Shown: piece by piece, positions 42,013 to 51,142 of the stretch
How the letters are laid out: the number at the start of each line of letters is the position of its first letter
Numbering within the stretch: position 1 is the stretch's first letter
Assembly: GCA_032229975.1 (NCBI GenBank)
Contig: JAVXVG010000023.1
Location: 15,365 to 79,364 of the forward strand
From: JAIVGV01 sp032229975
Lineage (GTDB): Bacteria; Acidobacteriota; Blastocatellia; Pyrinomonadales; Pyrinomonadaceae
Reading direction: 5' to 3'
Length of the DNA stretch: 64,000 nt
Made by a program: the position numbers and the translations under genes
The notes under the pieces: model-generated
Seen by the model: the letters and a program-made list of their open reading frames with translations, nothing else
What the model was told of the DNA's origin: nothing
The model's database searches: none

Positions 42013-43554
42013 ATGAAATTGATCAACGCGCAGGGGGAAGGTTTGCATTCGAGAAAACCGATCTACGCACTACTCATCGTCGGCGCGCTCCTGACCGCCG
42101 CTCTCACCTTCTTTCCTTACACGCTGACGGTCGTCGAGCAGGCCAGTCGCCGCGTCTCAGACGCAGTCGCGGATCGTCTGCCCGAATCCGTAACACAGCC
42201 TGCGACCGGGCTCGCGGACGTTCCCGCGCCGCCAATCGATCTGCCGCGCTTCGACGTGGCCCTCTGGTACAGCTCGCGCGGTGAGGAGCCGGAGAAGCAG
42301 GGCGTGCTCATTCAGAGTTGGGATGGGCAACGCGTCTATGCCTCGCACAACGCGGACACGGGATTCAATCCAGCCTCGCTCGTCAAACTCACCACCACAC
42401 TCTACGCGCTGCGACAGCTGGGGCCTGATTTTAGATTCACGACGCACGTCTATACCGACGGCACGATTGATCAAAAATCGAAACAGCTACAAGGCAGCGT
42501 CTATCTCGTCGGCGACGATCCGAGTTTCACGGACTACGGCGCGGTCGTCGTCGCGCAGGAACTCAAGGCGCGCGGGATCGAACGCGTGCGCGACGGCGTT
42601 TACGTCTCGACGAAGTTCAGTTTCAACTTCAACGAGAAGCCGGAGGACTCCGCGAAGAACGTCGCCAACGTGTTGAAGCTGGGCCAGCGCGAAACCGGCG
42701 TGGCTGACGAACCAAAGGGCGCGGAGCTATTCGTCGTCCACTCGAACCCTCTGCGCGAGATACTGCTCTACATGAACGCGCACTCGAACAACTTCGTCGC
42801 CGATCACATCGGCGCACGTCTGGGTGGGCCACCCGCCGTCGTTAGTTTCTTAGTCAACGAGTTGAAGCTGCCCGCCGAGCAAGTTTATCTGGAAACGAAC
42901 TCGGGCCTCTACACGAATCGCATGACGCCGCGCGGGCTAATCACGGTCGTGCGTGCGCTCTCTGACGAGGCGGCGCGGCATGGAATGAAGCTCGAAGACT
43001 TGCTCGCGGTCGCCGATTGCGATCACGGCACGCTCAGGCGACGCATGGACGGCACGGGTTACGAGTGCGCCGTCGTCGGCAAAACTGGCACGCTCACGAC
43101 GACCGACGGTGGAATGTCGAACCTCGCCGGTGTCGTCAACACGCAGGATGCGGGGCCCGTCCTCTTCGCCATTCTCGCGCAGGGCAACCGCATCTGGGAG
43201 CACAAGCAGATGGCCGATCAACTCCTCGCCGAAGTCGTCCGAGATCATCCGGCCGCGCCCATCTTCAATCACGACGAACCGCGCCGCAATCTCCTTCCGT
43301 CGTCGAGTCTCCAAGCCGAGCCGCAGATGTACACGCGCGGGATCGAGCTGGCGAAGACCGAGCGCGAGATGAAAGAGGAGGGCGACGAGCAGGCGGCTGA
43401 TACGGAGTCGAAGTCCGATCACGCGGCAGCGCGACGTAATGAGGCGAAGACGAAAGGCGAGTCGAAGTCGAAAGCCAAAGCTGAGCCGAAGGCGACGCGC
43501 GCGGCTGAGAAAACTAGAAGCACGCATAAAAAGGCCGGTCGTGCGCGTCGTTGA
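42013..43554 (+). CDS. dacB: PBP4-type D-alanyl-D-alanine carboxypeptidase/endopeptidase (S13)
   Basis: Peptidoglycan-trimming penicillin-binding protein of 513 residues, anchored by one N-terminal helix (IYALLIVGALLTAALTFFPYTLTV). The active-site triad motifs are SLVK in FNPASLVKLTT near residue 119, SNN in NAHSNNFVADHIG near 258, and KTG in VVGKTGTLTTTDG near 357. The C-terminal 70 residues are Lys/Glu/Ala-rich and probably disordered, which is unusual for PBP4 and could bind the wall or a partner. It is an independent transcription unit. Confidence 0.9.
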   Translation: MKLINAQGEGLHSRKPIYALLIVGALLTAALTFFPYTLTVVEQASRRVSDAVADRLPESVTQPATGLADVPAPPIDLPRFDVALWYSSRGEEPEKQGVLIQSWDGQRVYASHNADTGFNPASLVKLTTTLYALRQLGPDFRFTTHVYTDGTIDQKSKQLQGSVYLVGDDPSFTDYGAVVVAQELKARGIERVRDGVYVSTKFSFNFNEKPEDSAKNVANVLKLGQRETGVADEPKGAELFVVHSNPLREILLYMNAHSNNFVADHIGARLGGPPAVVSFLVNELKLPAEQVYLETNSGLYTNRMTPRGLITVVRALSDEAARHGMKLEDLLAVADCDHGTLRRRMDGTGYECAVVGKTGTLTTTDGGMSNLAGVVNTQDAGPVLFAILAQGNRIWEHKQMADQLLAEVVRDHPAAPIFNHDEPRRNLLPSSSLQAEPQMYTRGIELAKTEREMKEEGDEQAADTESKSDHAAARRNEAKTKGESKSKAKAEPKATRAAEKTRSTHKKAGRARR

Positions 43555-43593
43555 TCTCGATCAAGTGCACGAACTTTCTCTGTCTCGCATTGT

Positions 43594-44376
43594 TCATCTC
43601 TCTGAATCCTTTTCGCGCGCCGGGTTCTGTAATTCCCACAGCAGCAGATTCTTCAAGAACGCGTGATGCGCGGCGAAGCGCGCGATTGAGAGACCGGCGA
43701 GACCATCGCGGAAGCCGCCTTTGAGAATGTAGCTGCGGATGAACGCCGAGGGAGACGCGGCGGCGATCTTGAAAGGCGTCGTGCGGCGGCCCTGCTCGAA
43801 CGCCTGTCGCGCGGCGAGCGGGGCATAACGCTCGCCGATCATGCGATGGTGATGTGCGGCATCGCGGACGCTGTAGTGGAGCAGATCGCCTGCGAGCATC
43901 GAGACTCGCGCACCTTCGTCCATCTTCACGGACTCATGGACGTATGCACCGGCCCAACGACCACGCGCGCGTCGATAGAGTCGAAGTTGATGATCGGGAT
44001 ACCAGCCGCCGCCGCGAATCCAACGTCCCATGTAGAAGGAGCGACGCGCGACGCGATAGCCGTCCGGGAGTTGTGCGTCCGAGGTGTAGAGCAAGTCTTC
44101 GATTGAGGCGCGAAGCGGATCTGAGACGCGCTCGTCCGCGTCGAGACTGAAGACCCACTCGTGCGCGGCCTGTTCGGCAGCAAACTGCTTCTGCGCGGCG
44201 AAGCCCGACCACGCTCGCACGATGACGCGTGCGCCACACGATGCGGCGATCTCGCGCGTCGCGTCCGTTGATTCGGAATCGACGACGACGATCTCGTCGG
44301 CCCATGCGAGAGACTCGCACGCGGCGCGGATGTTATCCGCCTCGTTGAAAGTGATGATGGTCGCGCTGATCTTCAA
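43594..44376 (-). CDS. GT2 glycosyltransferase (LPS-core WaaE/KdtX-like)
   Basis: About 260 residues from TTG 44376, where the protein begins KISATIITFNEADNI; the open frame continues to 44457 with a low-likelihood N-terminus. GT-A fold motifs are EIVVVDSESTDAT near residue 33 and the DxD-like FSLDADERV near 84. The downstream WIRGGGWYPDHQLRLYRR segment is typical of the WaaE-type beta-glucosyltransferases that add a sugar to the LPS inner core. The C-terminus has an amphipathic helix region that could associate with the membrane. Its exact acceptor is unknown. Confidence 0.87.
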   Translation of the reverse strand: MKISATIITFNEADNIRAACESLAWADEIVVVDSESTDATREIAASCGARVIVRAWSGFAAQKQFAAEQAAHEWVFSLDADERVSDPLRASIEDLLYTSDAQLPDGYRVARRSFYMGRWIRGGGWYPDHQLRLYRRARGRWAGAYVHESVKMDEGARVSMLAGDLLHYSVRDAAHHHRMIGERYAPLAARQAFEQGRRTTPFKIAAASPSAFIRSYILKGGFRDGLAGLSIARFAAHHAFLKNLLLWELQNPAREKDSER

Positions 44377-44460
44377 GACTGTCTCGGCTCTCTGCGTTGA
44401 ATTGCGAAGTGTGGGAGATCGCTTGCGAGGATAGGAGAGGGGCGCGTCGAGCGTCAACGA

Positions 44461-44505
44461 AATAAGAGACGGGAGGATCGACAGTCGATCCTCCCGTCTC
44501 TTATT
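44461..44505. terminator. Perfect 21-bp palindromic terminator
   Basis: Arms 44461-44481 and 44485-44505 are fully complementary (21 bp, starting AATAAGAGACGGG) with a three-base loop. It sits 14 bases past the tolC stop on the minus strand, where it would terminate that transcript; the A/T-rich ends give a T-containing tail. Confidence 0.85.
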
Positions 44506-44519
44506 TCATGCGCTCAGTT

Positions 44520-46568
44520 CTACTGTCCGAGCGGCGATTCGACGATGACGTTGTTGGCGCGAAGCGTCGTCGAGGTGGCCCGTTGGAGGTCTGCGAGCGC
44601 CTTGTTGTAGTCGGTCTCGGCCCGAAGCTCTTGGTTGCGCGCGTTGACGAGCGTGTTCTCGCGTTGGAAGAGGAGGAACGTGGTCGAGCGGCCGACTTGA
44701 TAGAGTCGCTGCTCGCCTTGCAACTGCACCTCGGCGTTGCGCTCTGCGTCGCGCGCGGCGAGCACGACGAGTCGGGCCGTCTCGACGGCCTGTGCGGCGT
44801 TTCTCACCTCGACCTCGATCTCCTGATCCTGCGAGCGGATCGAAGCCTGCAACTGCTCCTTGAGGATGCGCTCGCCCGCGAGGTTCGCTTGCGCCGTGCG
44901 ATTGCGGAAAGGCAACTGCACGGTGACGCCGACGACGATGTTGCGCGTGCTGAAGCCGAAGAGATTTTTCAGAGTCTGGCCGTAGCCGCCGACGAACTGT
45001 GAAGGCACGGTCGGGTTCGTCGAAGTGATGTTCGGCGAGGTCACGGGCGCGAGACCGCTCTGCGCGCGCAAGGCGTTGATCTGCGCGAGTAGAAATGCGC
45101 TCGCGTTCACGTCGGAGAGGGCCGGATTGATGAGCGGGAAAGTGCTCGTGCCGCCGACAAAGGTCGGCGAGGGCGTGCCCGCGAGGCCGGTCGTCGAGAG
45201 CGTGGCATTGACGTTGACGAGCGGCTTCGTCTGGTTCTTGAAGTAGTCGAGATTGATGTCGGTCACCTCGTTCTCAAGTTTCAGACGTTGCAACTCCGGA
45301 CGATTCTTGCGGGCTTCGTTGAGCGAGTCTTCGAGGTTGATGGGCCGCTCGTCGAAGCTCGGCTGATCGGTCGGGACGAGAGAGGCAGTCCACTCCGGCG
45401 CGAGCGGATCGCGCAGGATCAACTGCTTGAGATTGTTCTCGGAGATGGAGACGGAGCGCACGGAATTGAGCAGGGCCTGCTCGCGATTCGCCAACTCCGT
45501 CTGAACTTCTGCGCGTTGGAGCGGAGCGGACGCGCCCGCCGCGACCGAAGCCTCTGTGCGACGGAAATTCTCGCGCGCGAGGTTGACGTTGGCCACCTGA
45601 TTCTCCTGATCGCGCAACGAGAAGACCAAATCCCAGTAGGCCCGTTGAACGCGAGAGATCACGTCGATGGTCGAGCGGCGAAAGTCCGCGTCCGTCTGTT
45701 CGAGTCGCTTGCGTTGGATGCGGATCGACTGCCGGTTGCGATCCACAGAGCGATTACGAAGGAGCGGCTGTGTGAACGTGATGCCCTGATTCGCCGAATA
45801 GAAAGGCGTGAGCGTCGCACTCGTGGCGGTTGAAGACTCGCGCGTGTTGTTGAAGAAGTATTGATAGTTGCCGCCGCCCGTGCCGAACTGCTTGTTGACC
45901 TCGAAGTTGTTATTTAGATCGGTGATGGCGACCGTGCCGGAAGAGGTTGCGCCGCCGAAGATGCTCGTGATGGGCCGGACGAAGTTGTTCACTTCGGGCG
46001 TGTAGGTGAAGACCGGATCGAAGACGCCTTCGAGCGAGCGCAGCACGGTCTCGTTGTAGCGCACGGTGTCGCGGGCCACCTCGATGTCGTTGTTGTTGGC
46101 GAGAGCGCGCTTGATCGCCTCGTTCATCGAGAGCGCGAGCGTGTTGCCGCTCTGCACGCCGAGGCGCGCAAGCGAAGGTAGCGGCGGGACGGGTCGCGCT
46201 TCGACCGCCGGCAGGTTCGGCTCCTGTGGCTCGGCATTCGGATCGGTCGAGGGCGTCGCGGCCATGGCCGGTTGCTGCTGATTGATCTGCGGCTGCGTCG
46301 TCAAGTTGGACGGCGGCAGTTGCGTGCCCGGCGCAGCTTGCGGCGCGGTGTGCGTGTCCGCGCCGGGCGGTCTGGTCGGATCGACGGGGCGCGGGTTCGC
46401 ATTCTCCGGCAGGGTCGTGCGCTGCTCGGTTCCGGGTGGCCGCGTTGCGTCGCGTTGCGCGGGCGTCTGCGGAGTCGCGGCGGGCTGCTGCGCGGGCAAG
46501 CTCGTCGAGAGCACGGTCGAGAGCGCGACGGCGAGTAAGAACGAACGTTTTAGATCGGGGCTGAACAT
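44520..46568 (-). CDS. TolC-family outer-membrane efflux protein
   Basis: 682 residues from ATG 46568. A signal peptide (KRSFLLAVALSTVLSTSLPA) is followed by an unusually long Pro/Gln/Thr/Ala-rich stretch (about 25-130). The TolC/OEP domain then begins with LALSMNEAIKRALANNNDIEVARD. The repeated long helices include RNRSVDRNRQSIRIQRKRLEQTDADFRRSTID and the C-terminal half ELEVEVRNAAQAVETARLVVLAARDAERNAE. It would form the outer-membrane channel of an efflux or type I export system. No inner-membrane pump or adaptor is adjacent. The low-complexity N-terminal segment is longer than in standard TolC proteins. Confidence 0.9.
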   Translation of the reverse strand: MFSPDLKRSFLLAVALSTVLSTSLPAQQPAATPQTPAQRDATRPPGTEQRTTLPENANPRPVDPTRPPGADTHTAPQAAPGTQLPPSNLTTQPQINQQQPAMAATPSTDPNAEPQEPNLPAVEARPVPPLPSLARLGVQSGNTLALSMNEAIKRALANNNDIEVARDTVRYNETVLRSLEGVFDPVFTYTPEVNNFVRPITSIFGGATSSGTVAITDLNNNFEVNKQFGTGGGNYQYFFNNTRESSTATSATLTPFYSANQGITFTQPLLRNRSVDRNRQSIRIQRKRLEQTDADFRRSTIDVISRVQRAYWDLVFSLRDQENQVANVNLARENFRRTEASVAAGASAPLQRAEVQTELANREQALLNSVRSVSISENNLKQLILRDPLAPEWTASLVPTDQPSFDERPINLEDSLNEARKNRPELQRLKLENEVTDINLDYFKNQTKPLVNVNATLSTTGLAGTPSPTFVGGTSTFPLINPALSDVNASAFLLAQINALRAQSGLAPVTSPNITSTNPTVPSQFVGGYGQTLKNLFGFSTRNIVVGVTVQLPFRNRTAQANLAGERILKEQLQASIRSQDQEIEVEVRNAAQAVETARLVVLAARDAERNAEVQLQGEQRLYQVGRSTTFLLFQRENTLVNARNQELRAETDYNKALADLQRATSTTLRANNVIVESPLGQ

Positions 46569-47131
46569 CAAAGCTGGAGACTCCTTCGGAAACTTTTAGA
46601 ACGACACACGCGAGACCAAAATACTTCAAACTTTAAGGCGATGAGCCTGCACCTACTACGACGCGCCTTCGCGCCGGGTTTCAAATTAGGCTACTGAATG
46701 CAAGCGCCACTCCACGCGCGCGAGCCACCCATTCAACCTAACTTCAAAGGAGAGAGACGCCGCACCTGCACTAACTGTTTCACGATTCGCGTAAACGCGC
46801 TTCACGCGTCCCACATCCGCGACTCATCGAACGCCTCGCAGGTGAACAAGCTGCGTGCGCTCTCTCTTAAAAGAGGAACGTCCGCCGCGCCGTTTCGTTA
46901 ACGACTGCTTCGTATTTCATCGTCAATGAGGCGAGACAAGCGCGGGCTCGTTTCTTGACAGTCGGCGCGCGCGCGCATTATCTTCAAACTCTCCGTCAAG
47001 CAAGCGAAATGATGCGCGTGAGCACGCTGACGCTGAATCCGTGCGGGAGTGTGCGGAGGCGACTTCGGGCGCGCGAAATCGCGGCGACGTGGGAGACTTA
47101 GTTAAAGACAGACGAGGAGGCGAGAGGGAAG
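46569..47131. other. Long divergent intergenic region before gap
   Basis: About 560 bases between tolC (-) and gap (+). Apart from the promoter at 46955-46983 no gene is convincing. A 67-codon plus-strand frame at 46698 has no ribosome-binding site, an atypical composition (many Arg, His, Asn) and no recognisable motif. No RNA structure or repeat array was seen. Confidence 0.5.
46955..46983 (+). promoter_or_regulatory. Sigma70-type promoter of the glycolytic gene cluster
   Basis: TTGACA (46955-46960), a 17-base spacer made mostly of alternating GC, then TTATCT (46978-46983). It lies about 150 bases upstream of the gap start, leaving a substantial 5' leader. Confidence 0.7.
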
Positions 47132-48139
47132 ATGGCAGTCAAGGTTGGCATCAACGGCTTCGGTCGCATCGGTCGCAACATCATGCGCACGTCGCTCGGC
47201 GACGCGGAGATCGATTTCGTCGCGGTCAACGACATCACCGATACGAAGACGCTCGCGCACCTCTTGAAGTACGACTCCGTGCTCGGCAACCTGCATCACG
47301 AAATCTCGGCGACCGACAAAGGCATCAAAGTCGGCGACGACGAGTTTCGCGTCTTCTCTGAGCGCGATCCGGCCTTGATCCCTTGGGACGAGGTTGGCGC
47401 AGAAGTCGTCATCGAATCGACGGGCCGCTTCACGAACGCAGAGGACGCACGCAAGCACCTGCGCGGCTCGGTCAAGAAGGTGATCATCTCCGCGCCCGCG
47501 AAGAACGAGGACATTACTATCGTGCTCGGCGTCAACGAAGGAAAGTATGATCCGGCGGCGCACAACATTTTGTCGAACGCATCGTGCACGACCAACTGTC
47601 TCGCGCCCGTCGCCAAAGTGATCCACGAAACATTCGGGATCAAGTCGGCACAGATGACGACCATCCACTCCTACACGAACGATCAGCAGTTGCTCGATCT
47701 ACCGCACAAAGATTTGCGACGCGCGCGAGCCGCCGCGCTCTCGATGATCCCGACTTCGACCGGCGCAGCGAAGGCGGTCGCGCTCGTGCTGCCGGAACTG
47801 AAAGGTAAGTTCGACGGAATCTCGGTGCGCGTGCCGACGCCGAACGTCTCGCTCGTCGATGTCGTGATGGAGGTTGAGAAACAGACGACGACCGAAGAGG
47901 TCAATGCGGCCCTGAAGAACGCTGCGAACGGAGCGTTGCGCGGCATCCTCGGCTTCTCCGAAGAGCCGCTCGTCTCGTCGGACTATAAAGGCAACTCGAA
48001 CTCTTCAATCGTCGATGCGGAGTACACCAAAGTCATCGGCGGCAACCTCGTCAAAGTCCTCTCTTGGTACGACAACGAGTGGGGCTACTCCTGTCGCGTC
48101 CGCGATCTCGTCAAGTTCATCGCCGGTCGCGGGCTGTAA
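47132..48139 (+). CDS. gap: Glyceraldehyde-3-phosphate dehydrogenase
   Basis: Glycolytic enzyme converting glyceraldehyde 3-phosphate to 1,3-bisphosphoglycerate. 335 residues, the normal length, with a GGGAAG ribosome-binding site next to the ATG. The NAD-binding start VKVGINGFGRIGRNIMR is present, and the catalytic Cys is in the SNASCTTNCLAPV motif near residue 151. The active-site His lies in the TTIHSYTNDQ region near 177. The C-terminal WYDNEWGYSCRVRDL is complete. First gene of gap-pgk-tpiA-secG; its TAA stop merges directly into a heptamer array. Confidence 0.97.
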   Translation: MAVKVGINGFGRIGRNIMRTSLGDAEIDFVAVNDITDTKTLAHLLKYDSVLGNLHHEISATDKGIKVGDDEFRVFSERDPALIPWDEVGAEVVIESTGRFTNAEDARKHLRGSVKKVIISAPAKNEDITIVLGVNEGKYDPAAHNILSNASCTTNCLAPVAKVIHETFGIKSAQMTTIHSYTNDQQLLDLPHKDLRRARAAALSMIPTSTGAAKAVALVLPELKGKFDGISVRVPTPNVSLVDVVMEVEKQTTTEEVNAALKNAANGALRGILGFSEEPLVSSDYKGNSNSSIVDAEYTKVIGGNLVKVLSWYDNEWGYSCRVRDLVKFIAGRGL

Positions 48140-48243
48140 AAGTTAAAAGTTAAAAGTTACAGGTTGAAAGTTGAAAGTTACAAGTGACGAATCAACGATG
48201 CCCCAGTCCATAACTTTCAACCTGTAACTTTTAACTTTTAACT
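48138..48243. repeat. Heptamer array with perfect 32-bp inverted repeat between gap and pgk
   Basis: Seven consecutive left units: AAAAGTT three times, ACAGGTT, GAAAGTT twice, ACAAGTG (48138-48186). The right arm has AACTTTC, AACCTGT, AACTTTT and AACTTTT (48212-48239). Positions 48141-48172 and 48212-48243 are perfectly complementary over 32 bp. The array starts inside the gap stop codon and ends eight bases before the pgk ATG. The hairpin could protect or process the gap-pgk mRNA, or reduce readthrough. Confidence 0.85.
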
Positions 48244-48251
48244 CTCTCGTC

Positions 48252-49454
48252 ATGGACAAGCTCTCGATCAGAGACATCGACCTCAAGGGCCAGCGCGTCT
48301 TCGTGCGGGTCGATTACAACGTGCCCATCAAGGGCGGCAAGATCGAAGATGACACGCGCGTGCGTGCCTCGCTGCCCACGATCAAGCTGGCTATCGAGCA
48401 GGGCGCGCGCGTCGTCCTCGCGTCACATCTGGGGCGACCGAAGGGTGAGCGCGTCAATAAGTATTCGCTTCGTCCAGTCGCGGAGCACTTGCAGGCCTTG
48501 CTCGGCCAGCCCGTCGCGTTCGCGGACGACTGCGTTGGCGAGAGAGCGAAGAAGGCCGTCGATGCTTTGCAGGATGGCGGCGTGTTGCTACTCGAAAACC
48601 TGCGCTTCCACGCGGAAGAAGAGAAGAACGACGAGGGCTTCGCGAAAGAACTCGCTTCGCTCTGCGACGCTTATGTGAACGATGCCTTCGGCGCGGCGCA
48701 CCGCGCGCACGCTTCGACCGTCGGCATCACGAAGTTCGTAAGGCCTGCGGCGGCGGGCCTGTTAATGGAGAAGGAGCTTGACTATCTCGGTCGCGTCATC
48801 AAGAACCCTGAGCATCCGTTCGTCGCCATACTCGGCGGCGCGAAAGTCTCGGACAAGATTCCCGTCATCGACGCGCTCATCAAACGCAAAGTTGACAAGC
48901 TCTTGATCGGCGGCGCAATGGCGTACACGTTCTTCAAGGCGCAAGGCTTCACCGTCGGCAAGTCGCTGGTCGAGGACGACATGATGCCGACCGCGCTCGA
49001 AGTTCTCGAAAGGGCCAAGGCATCGGGCGTCGAGTTGCTGTTGCCAACCGATCACGTCGTCGTCGATAGCTACGATCCGCTCAAGTCGAAACGGACGATT
49101 CCCGTGGAGTTCACAAACGTCGGGCTCGTCGGCGTGGACATCGGCAAGGAGACCGTCGCACAGTTTGCGAGCGCGCTCGAAGGCGCGAAGACCGTCATCT
49201 GGAATGGCCCCATGGGCATCTTTGAGGAGAAGCAACTCGGCTTCGACGAAGGCACGGTCGGCATCGCACTCGCTGTCGCGGAAGCTGCCGACAAGGGCGC
49301 GACCGTCATCGTCGGCGGCGGCGACTCGGTCGCGGCCATCACGCAAGCCGGAGTCGCCGAGCGCATCACACACATCTCCACGGGCGGCGGCGCGACGTTG
49401 GAATTTCTCGCGGGCGACGAACTGCCGGGCGTCGCCGCGTTGAATGACAAGTAG
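48252..49454 (+). CDS. pgk: Phosphoglycerate kinase
   Basis: Transfers phosphate from 1,3-bisphosphoglycerate to ADP. 400 residues, full length. Signatures are RVFVRVDYNVPIKGG near residue 17, SHLGRPKGERV near 58, LLENLRFHAEEEKND near 113 and ILGGAKVSDKIPVI near 195. The nucleotide-binding end includes WNGPMGIFEEKQ near 317, VGGGDSVAAITQAG near 353 and HISTGGGATLEFLAG near 376. It lies between gap and tpiA on the same strand, separated from both by heptamer arrays. Confidence 0.97.
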   Translation: MDKLSIRDIDLKGQRVFVRVDYNVPIKGGKIEDDTRVRASLPTIKLAIEQGARVVLASHLGRPKGERVNKYSLRPVAEHLQALLGQPVAFADDCVGERAKKAVDALQDGGVLLLENLRFHAEEEKNDEGFAKELASLCDAYVNDAFGAAHRAHASTVGITKFVRPAAAGLLMEKELDYLGRVIKNPEHPFVAILGGAKVSDKIPVIDALIKRKVDKLLIGGAMAYTFFKAQGFTVGKSLVEDDMMPTALEVLERAKASGVELLLPTDHVVVDSYDPLKSKRTIPVEFTNVGLVGVDIGKETVAQFASALEGAKTVIWNGPMGIFEEKQLGFDEGTVGIALAVAEAADKGATVIVGGGDSVAAITQAGVAERITHISTGGGATLEFLAGDELPGVAALNDK

Positions 49455-49525
49455 CAATCAGCCGTCAGCAGTCAGCCAAACAAAGAGAGGCTGGATTTGC
49501 TGAATGCTGAGTGCTGAATGCTGAT
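49454..49525. repeat. Heptamer arrays between pgk and tpiA
   Basis: Left units are GCAATCA, GCCGTCA and GCAGTCA (49454-49474); right units are TGCTGAA, TGCTGAG, TGCTGAA and TGCTGAT (49498-49525). The left units are approximate reverse complements of the right ones. The right array ends one base before the preferred tpiA ATG and contains an in-frame upstream ATG. Confidence 0.8.
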
Positions 49526-49526
49526 T

Positions 49527-50285
49527 ATGAGAAAGCCTGTCATCGCAGGGAACTGGAAGATGTACAAGCTGGTCGCCGATTCGGTGGCGACGGCGATAGC
49601 TTTGCGTCCGCTTGTGTCGAACGCGAACCACTGCGAGATCATCATCGCGCCTCCGTTCACGGCTTTGAAGTCGGTCGCGGATCGTCTGGAAGGATCGAAC
49701 GTGCGCGTCGCCGGTCAGGACTGTTCGACCGAGACGAAGCACGGCGCGCACACGGGCGAGGTCTGCGCGGACATGCTGAAAGATGTCGGCTGCTCGCACG
49801 TCATCGTCGGACATTCGGAGCGACGGCAGTATTATTTCGAGACCGACACGATGGCGAACCAGAAGACTCTCGCCTCGCTCACGAAGGGCCTGACAGTCAT
49901 TCTGTGCGTGGGCGAGACACTGGCCCAGCGCGAGGCCGGACACGCCGAAAGCGTCGTGCGCGGGCAGTTGGAGGGCGGCTTGCGTGGTTTGACACAGTCT
50001 GATCTCGCCCGTATCATCATCGCCTACGAGCCCGTCTGGGCGATAGGCACGGGGCAGACGGCGACGCCGGATCAAGCGCAGGAAATGCACGCGTTTACCC
50101 GGCGTGTTTTAACGGAAAAATTCTCCGAAGAACTGGCCCAGTCCATGCGCATTCTCTATGGCGGCTCGGTCAAGCCCGACAACATCGCCGGTCTGATGCG
50201 CAAGCAGGACGTTGACGGCGCGCTCGTCGGCGGCGCAAGTCTCGATGCAGAGACGTTCGCCAAGATCGTCAACTACAACGCCTAA
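49527..50285 (+). CDS. tpiA: Triosephosphate isomerase
   Basis: Interconverts dihydroxyacetone phosphate and glyceraldehyde 3-phosphate. 252 residues from ATG 49527, which gives the standard start RKPVIAGNWKMYK. The frame also opens at 49518, but those codons belong to a heptamer repeat. Catalytic residues are visible: Asn and Lys in GNWKMYK, His in VIVGHSERRQYY near 97, and Glu in IAYEPVWAIGTGQTATP near 169. The phosphate-gripping end is ILYGGSVKPDNI near 212 and ALVGGASL. No Shine-Dalgarno is visible before the ATG. Confidence 0.96.
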   Translation: MRKPVIAGNWKMYKLVADSVATAIALRPLVSNANHCEIIIAPPFTALKSVADRLEGSNVRVAGQDCSTETKHGAHTGEVCADMLKDVGCSHVIVGHSERRQYYFETDTMANQKTLASLTKGLTVILCVGETLAQREAGHAESVVRGQLEGGLRGLTQSDLARIIIAYEPVWAIGTGQTATPDQAQEMHAFTRRVLTEKFSEELAQSMRILYGGSVKPDNIAGLMRKQDVDGALVGGASLDAETFAKIVNYNA

Positions 50286-50308
50286 ATTTTTATCCGAGGT
50301 CAAGCAAT

Positions 50309-50743
50309 TTGCTCTACGTTCTCTACACACTATTTGTGCTCTCGTGCATCGTCATGATCGTCTCGATCATGCTGCAACCGGGGAAGGCCGACGCGGGCGC
50401 GCTCTTTACGAGTTCTGTGTCGAGCACGGCGTTCGGCCCGCGCGGCACGCAGACACTGCTCGCCAAGATCACGATCATCGCGGCGATCACATTCATGCTC
50501 TCCGCGCTCTTCATCTCCGTCCCATACTTCGCTGGCTCGCGCTCCGTCTTGCAATCCGTTGACGAGCAGCCGACACCCGCGACGACGCCCGCGCAAGCGC
50601 AACAGAGCGTGCCCGTCGCGCCTGTGACGACTGAGAACAATGCCACGACGACGAACGCGAACGCCGCGATTACAAATGCGAACAGCGCACAGAAGACGCA
50701 ACCCGCGAGCGATAACAAGCAGACGAATCAGAACAAGAAGTAA
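50309..50743 (+). CDS. secG: SecG preprotein translocase subunit with long Thr/Asn-rich tail
   Basis: Inner-membrane subunit of the SecYEG channel that stimulates export. TTG 50309 with GAGG nine bases upstream. Two transmembrane helices at about residues 2-22 and 50-72 flank the conserved cytoplasmic loop LQPGKADAGALFTSSVSSTAFGPRG. The C-terminal 65 residues are Thr/Asn/Ala/Gln-rich and low-complexity, longer than in E. coli. It follows tpiA, an arrangement (tpiA-secG-tRNA-Leu) also seen in E. coli-type and many other genomes. Confidence 0.92.
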   Translation: MLYVLYTLFVLSCIVMIVSIMLQPGKADAGALFTSSVSSTAFGPRGTQTLLAKITIIAAITFMLSALFISVPYFAGSRSVLQSVDEQPTPATTPAQAQQSVPVAPVTTENNATTTNANAAITNANSAQKTQPASDNKQTNQNKK

Positions 50744-50827
50744 CCGCGCGCGTGAGCCAACCGGCCCGCGCTTGAATGAATTAAAACGCACCCTGCGGTC
50801 TTCGCTCTTTCACAGATCGTTCTCCGA

Positions 50828-50909
<82 letters not shown>

Positions 50910-50973
50910 TCTGTTAGCTTCCCCTAGATTGCTCTTCTAAAGAACTGAACTGAAAATCTTCAACGTGCCCTGT

Positions 50974-51011
50974 CCAGACGGAGCCCAAGCCCGGCTCCGT
51001 CTGGTTATTTT
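50974..51011 (+). terminator. Rho-independent terminator after tRNA-Leu
   Basis: Perfect 12-bp stem CCAGACGGAGCC / GGCTCCGTCTGG with a seven-base loop, followed by TTATTTT. It lies 64 bases after the tRNA and would end the gap-pgk-tpiA-secG-tRNA transcript. Confidence 0.9.
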
Positions 51012-51142
51012 CGGGCTCATTGCGAGAAGATGTAAAGGTCTTCGGAGACTGCTTTGCGCGCGACGAGCAGTTCCAACACGGCAGCGATGTCTGCAAGTAG
51101 CAGACACTCGCCTCGACGCCGCTTGCGCTTCCCGTCTCACGT

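Noticed and set aside
46698..46901. 67-codon ORF upstream of gap
   Set aside because: No ribosome-binding site, odd composition, no motif, and it precedes the gap promoter.
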